From Apostichopus japonicus (lineage: Eukaryota; Echinodermata; Holothuroidea; Aspidochirotida; Stichopodidae), in NCBI RefSeq assembly GCF_037975245.1, contig NC_092581.1:11313303-11377302 (forward strand): 64,000 nt of DNA, written 5' to 3'. The notes beneath the pieces were generated by a model. It searched no databases and was not told where the DNA came from. It saw nothing but the letters and a program-made list of their open reading frames with translations. The position numbers and the translations under genes were made by a program. Position 1 is the stretch's first letter. Each line of letters begins with the position of its first letter. Shown here one piece after another: positions 14,901 through 26,900 of the stretch.

Positions 14901-17900
14901 TGTAGAGATTCCTGAATCTTTGGTCTGGTTTGACTGATTGCATTGCTGAGCATCATCTGCAATTTCTGTATTTCCTTATGTTCCACGATACTTTTGTAGT
15001 AATTTCGCAGCTGCTGAGGAGGAATGATCTCAGTTCTTGGTCCTGTAAAATGGAAATATGTCTATTACATAACATCCTCCAATTAAGAAGACATATTTCT
15101 TAATTCAGAATATTAATCCCGATGATAATATAGGACTTTCATTTTGTTAAGATGGCCCATTCAATTATATGCGATAACGGATGGAATAATTTATTATATA
15201 TGTCATCTGCTACAGTAAGTTTATCATACCTGATAGAATGCTAAAAATGTCAAAGGACAGAACAACATAGTTTTAAAAACTTTGCTTTCTGTTGGAATTG
15301 AGTTCAACACCTATCTCATTCTACCCCATTCAAAGAAAGACGTGATGGGTGTCACTATCTTAGGGTAAGTCTAAAGAACCTGACCAGTGCTCTTCTGGCA
15401 ACAATACTAAACAATTAGAGTGCCAGCCTCTGGAATAACAACCACAAATTCCTGTGTGTATTCTGATATTGATGGATTTGTATTAATATCATGTTGAGCC
15501 AAATGATCATGATGCAGGGTCACCTCCATTGAGTCGAGTATTACATATAAGCTATATACTTATAACTTCATTACCTAAAGGTCTATATCAAATACAAATT
15601 TAATAATATAGAGATGTCAAAATTGAAATGACCTGTAGCTGAGTGGGGTTTCCCCTTTATGTGATGATCTCCATCTTGACTCGGTTCTATGACCTTGAAC
15701 CTCTTCTGACCCCACTGAGCTATTCCTCTACTGACTTCAAATACACAGACTGTTGCTCTGTTAAGTGCTTGCTGGAGGTCATCTAAACTGGGCTGCATAA
15801 CCTGAAAAGACAGAAATTGCAATCATGAGAATGAATCCTTTTTGTGTAATTCTTGTACCACAAACAGCACTGTCTTTGACTTTAACCTTTGTTATTTGAA
15901 ATGACTGTGACATCAAAAAGCATAAGGGGTTTTATCAAAAGCAACTCAAAATGTTGCTTGCAACAGTAATAGTGGATATTTATTTGTAACGTACATGAAG
16001 ATGAAGACACTATGGTCGAGTAATTTGGTATTTGCCCCAGGTTCAGATGACAATGTTCTGTTCCTTAACTGAGGGTTCCCACAGAACTGGGTCATCTTGC
16101 AAACGAATGTTAGCCTACAAGAACATGTAAGACTTAAACTGACTAGATTAATTCAATTACATTCTTTTAAACACAAAGTTACCATTAACAACTTGAGGAA
16201 AAGCTAGAGTGATAACCACTTTAAGTAGGGGTGAATTTCTCTTTTCTCTATGTACAACATGAAGAAGAATACACTATCAACAAATGTTTTCTTATTTCCT
16301 TCAGGTTCAGATGCAAATGGTCTTATGCTTAACTAACGGTTTCCAAACAACAGTATCATCTTGGGAGAGAATCTAAGCATACAAGGACAATTAAGACTTG
16401 ATATCTGAGACTTATTTTAGATCAATTAAAGTACATTCTTTCAAACACAAAGTTAGAACTTACAACTTGCGGAATAGCTAAAGTGATGTCCACTTTAAAG
16501 AGAGGTGAATTTCTCTTGGCTCTTCGTGATATACCACCACCTCCTGCTATATCGCCAATTACTCTCATCCCTCCAATTGGGCTGTAAATTGTAAAATATA
16601 CCTCATCTTAAACAGAGTCTGGATATCATTATTAACAGACTGGGAAATGATGGAACTTATTGCTTACTAGCTTTCTGGAGGTACTAAATATAACTGTTGT
16701 GACATTGATGCCACAAAATTTAATACTTTATGTCATGTTCAAATGAATTTGTAATGACATAATTTTAACCAGCAGCTAACATTCAGCAGTCTGGCTCATC
16801 CAAGATAAATAATAACACCTGTTCTTTAGATTGGTCAGAGTGTAAAACCAGTTTACCAAATTCAGTACACGCATTACTAGATTTGCATGTTATAACATAA
16901 CTTTCCAAACAGACAACTTACAATGCTGGTGGAACAATCTAACAACAAAGTCATGGGATCCACAGATTAACCAAGAAAACCTTCAACTTACACTCTTTGA
17001 TATATGACCACATGACTATATTATTCTTACCACATTGAAATAAAATCATGCATAGCAATACTCCTCACTCATCATTTACATTAGGGGTTAATTCTTCATA
17101 AGAAACATATTTTGTAAATGTTTTCTACATTGATTAAGTGGAAAGCCTAAGTATATGCAATACAAATGACACAAGCTGATCATACCATGCTAAGTGAAAG
17201 TAAAAATGAGCTTAAAATAGTTACTTTATATGTAAAACTCACAAGCTCTATTTTCCAAATGCATTTGCTAGGTGTTAATTCCAGAATAATTTAAGTCTAT
17301 GAGAAACGATCTCACCAACATGATAAACAACTGATGTTTGTAGTTATACCCATAATGTTGCGTTTTTTAAATAAAGACCTTTTTTCAAAGCAATGTAATG
17401 TTTAAAACTCACGTAGAGAAGAAAACTCGCTTCTTTATAGTGTCTAATGACAATCTTGTAGCTTTCAGTAGTGCTTCCAACATTCTCTGACTAAAGTGGG
17501 TGATCATCTCCAAGCACTCCTCCTGCAGTTGCTGTTCCTCCTCTTGCTCTGAAGATACATCTACGGTAACCTCTGAGTCAGGCTCTTCATCAATGTCTAT
17601 CACGGTAGATTGGTATACAAGCTATTAGATAGTGACCTTATCTAAATATTTACATGATTCTTGAAATATGTACGAGAGTCTCTGAGCTAGAGGTTAAAGT
17701 TGCTTTAAAGACAAGGTTATTGAAGATAAAGCTCCATTATGGCCAAATTTCTCTGACTAAATGAAAACTGATATTTCAATAAAAGTTCAAATAACAGAGT
17801 ATATATCAATGTTTCATAATTAAAAGATGTTACCGTAGATTGGTATACAAGCTATTAGAAAGTGACCTTACCTCTATATTTACATGATTCTTGAAATATG

Positions 17901-20900
17901 TACAAGAGTCCCTGAGCTAGAGGTTAAAGTTGCTTTAAAGACAAGGTTATTGAAGATAAAGCTCCATTATGGCCAAATTTCTGTGACTAAATGGAAACTG
18001 ATATTGTAATAAAAATTCAAATAACAGAGTATGATCAATGTTTCATAATTAAAAGATGTTACCATGTTCTTCTTCATCAGAGGAATCACTTGCTTCAGTG
18101 TGAGGTAGTTTGCTAGTCCTCTGTGCTTTGGAAACGAAAATGGTAACTAAATCGTTGACAGCTTCCTCCATGCGAGCACTCCTTCTGTCTATGTGTATGG
18201 CTGCCTCGTCGCACAGTTTCTGGTAGAAAAGTATAACAACATGTACTCAGCATGCTATCCAAGACTGGAGTGATGAGAAACAGTAGACATAGTATAATGG
18301 AGGCATGTACCTTTATAACAAGGAGGCTTGAAATAATGTGTATCTGAAGATAGTCCAAGCTAAACAACTGTGGTGAAGACATTGTGAACATATTACAATA
18401 CTATTCTTGAACAACAGCAAAATTATAAATAATACAAGAAATTACAGAGGAAATTAAGTTATATCTCAGAATGCTTGTTTAATAACTCTGAAAGCAAATA
18501 AACCTCCTATGACTCATTGTCTTCTTGGTGCACTGTGCAAAATCTAGGAGTGGGCAATTTAAACAACATCATCTTAAAATACCTGGGTAGATTGAACAAA
18601 TTCCTCAGCATTCCAAACTTTCCATGGAGCAAGGCTGCACAACAAGGTGTTGCTGATGTCTGTGAGTACAGAGTCAATGCGAGATTCTTTGATGTCGTTC
18701 ACCTGCAGAAGGAAAAGGAAGGAAATATTTTCAATTTGGTACAGTAGCTGCAGGAAACCATTTCTTCAGCAATTTTGATGTATTTTTCTACAAGGTAATA
18801 GAGCAGCTGTCTCGAGTCACTTCAAGAGCTGGAAGATCTACATATATAGCTACCATTACTTGCATATCATCGTATAAATATAACATATAAAAGGACACCT
18901 CAAATATAGCTAATTAGAACAGAATAATTGTCATTGATGCAGCCAATATTTGAGTTAATCACTTACAGAAGTTTGTTTGATATTGTTTCTTTAGGCATTA
19001 TTAAACTACATATCGATATGAGTTGATAGGGAAAGAATCTGAGACCAGTTCATACTTCTTTGACAAGGAGCTCCAGATCTCTAAGTGCAGCTTTCACAGT
19101 CTTAAAGAACGCATCCAGGTTGAGGGATGTCCAGCAGAGCATGACAAGGCCAGGTTGCAAGGCAATGTCCACTTTCTTGATGTGTGGAGCCATCAAAGGA
19201 TGAAACACTGAATGAATACGACCCCGGATAGCTCTGTTCTCTTCAAGGAGCATCTGAAAACAGAGGGTAGAATGTGTATGACTATATCACATTGCAACTT
19301 TAATTTTTAAGTACATTCTTGTAAACCTCTAACCCATAATAAAATTCTTCTCTTATTTGTACAGTTGCTTTGACCAGTGCCTTAAGCAGACATGAAAATG
19401 AAAACTAAATTAAACTAAATCAAGGATTGCAGGTGACAGGATATTTTGTGTAAAAGTAAGTTGGCCTGACATTTCGATCCTAGCAGGATCTTCTTCAAAG
19501 ACTAAAGGACTTGTCATTAAGTGGATAAGTCTCTAGTGGATAAGTAGTTTGCTAACAGTTTTATTTTATTTTGACGGGATATTTTGTCAGAATTATCTTG
19601 CAAGAAATTCTGGCGAACTTTCACATTTCAAATTCAACGGAATTGTTGTGTAAACTACGAACATACTTGAATTATGACAATTACTTAATTAATAACTGAC
19701 TTGACAACAGTTTTTAAAGAAATTGAGGGATGTTTTTAATACTGCAACTGTAATACATCTTCTGTGCAAAAGGGACAACACTCTGCTGATGAACTCTTAC
19801 TAGTTAGTTGACATGACTGATCAAACCATCAAATGCTAACTATAAATACTTTAAGTTTGTCATCAGTAATTTTATTCTAATACTCCTTCGTAATTATTGT
19901 TATAAACCAAGCCTTTCTGAAGAAAATATGACATTTCATAGTAAATCAAAGAAGTATATATCAAAATGTACTTGAATTGTGTTGCAGTTCTTTTGCAGTG
20001 GCTCCCTTCCAAGGCATATGACATGAGCTGATTCTGGGACATCTAGACCCATCTTCCTCATACACTCTGCTTCTCGAATGACTTGATACAACAATGGATC
20101 AAAGTTGACAAGCAATTCCTGCGTCTCTGGATGTCTAATCAAGATAGTTGCTTGCAGTCCTGCAATAGGTAGAAAAAATACATTTGTAACTATAATTTAG
20201 TCCAGAAAATTAAGCAAATCAAATAAAGTCTGTGAGATATGTAAAGGGTTGAATACAGGCTTTTTTGAAAGTTATAATATCAGAACACATTTACCATTAC
20301 AGTTTACTATTTTAATACAAAGCAGCTAACATATTATGTTTTTAAACCCAGACGCACACTGTCTGACTAGATGCAACTTGCTCAACTCTATAATAATTGC
20401 ACAAAGTGAACCCAGCACACTTCACAACTGGTGCTCATTTGGGTCGAGTACAAAATTGAAGTTATTATCTTCTTTCATATTATTTCTGTAATTTGTCAAA
20501 TTTGTTTAAACTGTAGTGTATTAACATAGTTCTAATTTGCAAAATATGTCCACGTCACCATTGCTTTTATGTTACTTTGACTGTGCATATAATACATCAG
20601 TACACATGTTAACTCCAAGCAGACAACACGTGTATATGTTCTCTTATACTTATAGTTGTGTTAGTATAGTAAAGCCCCGGTGAAGACACAATAGAAACTG
20701 CTGCTCACTACAGACTGCTAGATTAATCGGGAAAATGGTTAATTGCACATTTTCACCCTGAAGACAATGCCACTTTAAACTGGATAAGTCTTGATCAGTC
20801 ATCGTCATAAGAACATACGCACTGAATCACTATCAAAGTTTTTCTCTGTTATATCAGTAGAATTAAGTTGGGTCACATTTGGGCAGTTGACTTCAATACC

Positions 20901-23900
20901 ATCAACACTAACCCTGAACAACACCCAACTTCTGAAAGTGTTCTGTTTCCTTTCACTTGCTTGAATATTGCAATTAAAATTTATTAAATGTTTATGAACC
21001 TGGTCTGAAAATTCCCATCATCTAAACAAACATTTCTAGGTAGGGGAGACTGTAATTTCTGATCAGAAGTTTTCCTCTCATACAAACACAAGAGACTAAG
21101 TTGAAATGGCATTGATTAAACATATGCTAGGGTTGCTGCAGTAAGATAACAACATTGCTGATAGTTAGTAAGGTTACCTGTCTTTACTGTATCAACTTGT
21201 TTCATCCAGGCTCTGTGATAGAGAATCTCAAACTCTATGAGGACAGCACCCAGTCTGTTGTAGTTTCTAACAACTTTTTTGCCTTCAGGTGTGCTGAGAG
21301 TGCTGGGATATTCCTGGTAGTATCATAAGAACAAAAGAACAACAGAACATTTTAGATTGTTACCTGTAACATATCAAATTATATAATACACAGCAGTAAA
21401 TGAACTTCTGTCATGATTTGAGGTCAAGAAAATCATGTATATTATAAGTTATCACAAACATGTCATACCTTGATAACATCCATAGGGCCCTGTATTTTCC
21501 TGAACAGCTGTCTAGCCCATGCAATTTTACCAGATACTGGAGGCATAGCACGAGGTACTGGAGGGTCATCCTTGTTCTTCTGGTAGAGCTTTAAAGAGCA
21601 ACGATAGAAAATAATTCAAAGCTATCCTTCACATTTTTCCCTTGGAGAATAAAATGGAATAAATACAAACAAAAGAAACTTATACAATGCAACATATGAA
21701 GAAAAAAACAAGTACAATTAAACCAAGACTGCATGTATGTGTGAATGCATGAATGAATGAATTAAACAAACTGCATTAAACATTGCATTGGAGATATTCA
21801 TTGAAATGAAACATAACCACATTTGACATTTTCATGACTTTTTTTACACCCTAGTATATGAACATTCTGACAAAACTTTCAGGGTAAACCAAGAGCCAGT
21901 AAGCTAAGAGCCTATTAAAAACTTGCAGCAATGGGTATAAAATTGAAACTAACTAAATCCTCTTCAACTGACTTGCAAATTCTACACAACCCATGTCACC
22001 CAGTATAACTTACACATAGTACTGACTTACCCGTTTTATTGCCTCAATTTCACTACCAAAATGTTGCAGTATCAATCCATACTTCTCTTCAAGATTCAGA
22101 CTTGGTAACTTCAACAGATCAAATCTGCAAATATAGAATGTGTACAGATATGAGATAAAGAAACAAGATCTTACCAAGTTACACATTAAATGGCACAAAT
22201 AGTACATATTATTTCATTGGAAGGTTTTCCACTGTAATTTCCATACTAATTAAGTTACTCCAGTAGTCAAACTTAGCTATGCCAATAGTATTACTGGTTG
22301 GAGGTCCAAACAACAACCTCCAAAATATTTAAGTAAGATGTTAATGCCAGCATTCAACAATTATTAGTTAAAATACAAACTTAGATGAACCATTGATTTT
22401 GTTGTACAAATATTACAGGTACAGAATTATTTGTTGTTTGATGGATATATTGTGGTATCCCATATCCCCACGGAGAAGGGTTTTCCAATTGTGTAAGATG
22501 ACTGATATCTTGCTAGGCAACACAAGCTCCCTTGAAAACATCCAATAGTTACAAATGGATTACCTAAACCAAAAGCATTCCATCAGTCATTCACATGAAG
22601 CCTTCTTGCTCCTTTTTAACGACATCAAGACAAAAATATTTATGGTAGCAAACATCCACTAGTTTAGTTTTGAAAAGTTACCCTAATCTTTGATTGTAAA
22701 ATTCAACTAAGACCATGTTTAAAATTACCTCTTTAGCATAGATAATGACTGTGAAGATGAAGAAATCTTCTGAAAGCAACTGTCAAGGAAAGACTGCAGC
22801 ATACACTGTGGAGGAATTAAAGTACATTTGACAGAATGCTTTTAGAAGCTTACCACATTCTACTTTATTTGAATGGTTACATGAAATTTATTGTCAAACT
22901 AACAAATACCTTAATGGCACTTTACCTCAGGCATAGTTTTTGTGTGAATTCATGTATGCAAAATATATACCCTAAAAATACTAACCAAGTCAAGTAAATA
23001 CTGAACTGCTAGGGTTAATATCTTAATTAAGAGACCAGCATGATGAAAACTATGAAAAAAATATATTGCAGAAGCTTCCTGACATAGATTTCCACCTTTA
23101 CACCAACAGTTAACATAAATCTGATGAGATTTCAATGCTAATTATTACCTGGCGTTCCTTGAATCTTAATTGATCAACCTCGAAAATCAAACGATGTGAA
23201 TTTCGCTTTGATTACATATCATTATCATCATCATCCTACCATGACTGAACAATCAAAACTCACAAATGATTGTACTGTTGCAATAACAAGTGATGTTAAA
23301 TTTATAATCTATTTTAAGTTTTGTGCTAAGTGAGTGTAATAAACAGTCATCACAGAAAGTCAAACACAAACCTCCAAGTCAAACACGTGTCTCTTGAAAT
23401 CTTCAAAATCGTTGTCAAAGTCTGTTTTTCGATGATCCAGTATATCGTACGGTTTCTTTTTGATCCCTGCATAGATATGCTGAAACTTATTCAACATGGG
23501 CTCAATTCCCTCTATCCGAGAACTGCTCAAGACAGAATAAGTTTCAATTGTTTCAAGAAGTTGGATCACCTAAATAGTGGAAAGAACAGAGACATGTGCA
23601 TTAATGAACATGAAGGTGCCTGAATAGTATGAACATGTTTCCATTCTTATAGTCTATGTTTGGGGAATGCTAGTCTGGAATATGTCAATCAAAACTCAGT
23701 CAATTTTTGTCTTGTACTTTTAAGAATGTGTATAATCATTATTAATTTTATTTTATTTCATTTGTATTTTTTTTTTGTGGAGCTACACTCTTTCAACTGT
23801 TGACTGACATTCTGCTCTTTACTTTAGGTTAAGCCACGGTTTGCTCTTCAAGGAACAGTTTTTGGTTTGCTAGTCTGGAAAATGCACTTACAAAGTCAGT

Positions 23901-26900
23901 CTATTGTTGTCTTGTACTTTTAAGAATGTGTATAATCGTTATTACTTTGATTTTTCCTTCATTTCCATTCTATTTTCTTTCTTACTTGCATGAACTTTGA
24001 GCTACACTATTTCAATTGTGTGAAATACCTCTGTTTGTTACATAAAAGGCAACTAAAATTCAACAAACCTTTTCAATCCGTCTGCAGAAGGCATCAAACT
24101 TTCCAAAAATGTACATTTCAGAAAAGTCAAAAGGTCTCTCATTAGGAAGTTGTTCAATCTTTTTCTTGGTCCTTTGGAAGCAAGTTTGGTATTCTTTGTT
24201 CAGGTGAAGAGCATTCTTGAGCTTAGACATCAGTTCATCATATGACTGGTCCCATATGCGATGCATACCACTGTTAGAAATGTAGTTCTTGCAGGCAGTT
24301 ACCATCTGGTTAGTCACCTACAATAAAATCATTACAAGATAAAATAAATGGTTTATTATGTCATTAGACCAGATGTGCCATTCAGAGCTCAACTTATTGT
24401 ACAAGTTGTTGATCCAATGAGGTTAAGGTGTAACTTTATACAGTTGCACTAAAATATATATATAATACATTATCTTGGACTAGTCTCTCATTCACTGACT
24501 ACAGCAGGATTCGAGAGTAATATTTAGACGGTGAAGTTAATTAAATAACTCATTCTTACCTTAATGAAGAGTGATGTCATTCTTTCAGATGTGTTATAGT
24601 ATCTTGAGATACTATGGATCATGCGTATAGCATTAATTAAACTTGGTATGCAATCAACCATTCCCATCTAGAAAAGTAACACAAAGACATAAATTGCAAA
24701 GAGATTCCTGTATAACATATGAGCAAAAACTATACACTGAATGTCCTAAATAACAATTGTTCTGTGAAACATGCTACTACAGACTATACACTGCAGCAAA
24801 ACCAATTACTTAAGTCAGCCCATGAAATGAAACTTGTTACCAGCTGGAATAGTTTCAAAACTTGATCATAGGGTAACCTTTACAACATCATTTTAATGTA
24901 TTAAAACTTCAATGTTCTGGTATCCAATATAGATGTCTATATATTGTTCTGTAAAATTCACCATACCGTCCTTAAACATGAGGTGAAGCAGGAATGACAG
25001 GTGATCAACAAATGATGAGGCCTACATCCATTATGTCCACTGAATTTGCTACTAAACATGGACAAAGCAAGTTCCTGTGATGATGATTTACTCTTTAAGC
25101 TTAAACACAATTCAACAATTCAGTTCAACACACTTACAGGATCTGCATGGTATAAAGGCTCACAGAACTTCTCCAGGGTGTACAAATACTTGACGTTATC
25201 TTTAGCTTCATTAGCAGCATCCGTAATACGACAATCTAGCTCCTTCCACACCTAAAGGAACAGAAGAAAATGAGTGTGTCGTTCACAGATTCCATATGAC
25301 ACAATTAAATCACATACAACAAAGTATGCCCTGGGTAAAAACACATTTGTTCAACTCAGTATTCATTTTGTGAAAGTATTTCATCAAAGGCATTTAGAAA
25401 ACTATATTTCAGTGAAAGAATGTTTCTTCTAAAATTACATAACACCCCTACCTTCAGGACTTTGCTTTTTGCTGCATTCAGGGTACTAATGACCATCTTG
25501 CACTTCTTGCTCTTGATTTGTTCCAATATCGAATGGAACCTCGCCATTAAAAACCGCCAGTGTTCCAGCTCTGCCAGAGGGCCAGTATCATCAGCTTCTT
25601 TACGCATCTGATCACTCTCGGCCAACACCTATGGAAATGAAGAGCTTCTATGTGAAGAGGTGTTTGTACCTTCTGTGGTATCTAATTCAAATATTGACAA
25701 ATGAATCTTTACATCTAAAGCAGAATCATCTTGATGCATGAAAACATAATTTTATGAAGACGTGTTTGTTCCCTAAAAGTACTTCATTGCTACCGTATAC
25801 ACTTAAATGTAACACACGCACACGCAAGCACACTACCATGGTATCTAATATATGATCTACAGCTGATTAAGGATTGCTGCATGGTTGAATTGCAGAACCT
25901 AATTAAATGAACGTTATTTTAATTAAATAGTGTATCACATGCAAACCTAGCTTGTCCTAAATGAATGGGAGGATGGTTAGAATCATATGTCAACAAATAG
26001 GACCCAACAGTTATCAAGATGATTAACCTAGTTGCATTCAATGTGCAGTTAACAACTGAAATGCATGTCTTGATACTGAAATTCTGTAAAAGACTGCCTC
26101 GTGATACCTGACCATTGCTTTACCAATCATTTTAATCATAGTCGTGCTCAGAAGAAAGGCTGAAATTTTTATGCAAATAAATGTTAATATTAAAGTTCTC
26201 AGAAATAATATTGAGTGTATGATAGGAACATTGTATGTTAGACAACACTACAAGGTGTACCTCTGATGTACCTGTTCTATTTCTTTGCACCAACTTGACA
26301 CAAGATCTTCTAGAGCTTCCACAGTGTCAGGGTTTCCAGCAGCATTGATACAGTCACTAGCAGTGGCTAAACTAAACACATCTACTACTTCACTTTCCTG
26401 TAGTTGAACAGCACCTGACACGCTGATCTTAGCTCCTGAAACAATTCAAAGAAACGAAAAAAGCATTTCAATGAGACATATAGCTACCTACTGAGTTTTT
26501 ACTTACATCCATCACAAACTTCTGCAAAACCATTGACAGTGAATTAGAACTTTGTCATGTTGGTTATCTTTGGAATAAAATTGGAGAAAAGGAATATATT
26601 GCAATGTCTTCTTCTTGATGTCTAAAGAATTTGCACCACAGAAAAGTATTGATATGCATGATGTCGAATTTCAGGAAAGTTTGCTCAAATACAGAGTTGA
26701 TAGGGTAGTGTAACATCTAGTTATTAAACATGTTGGTGTTATAAGAAGATAATATGATGCAAAAAGTCCTAAGTGTCAGATATAACTTAATAACTCACCA
26801 GAAACAAAATGAAGAAAACTATCATATCCATCCAAAAAGTTCTGTTTCATCTTTCTGCCATTAGGACTGTCATTGAGATGTCCCCAATCACTATATGCGG

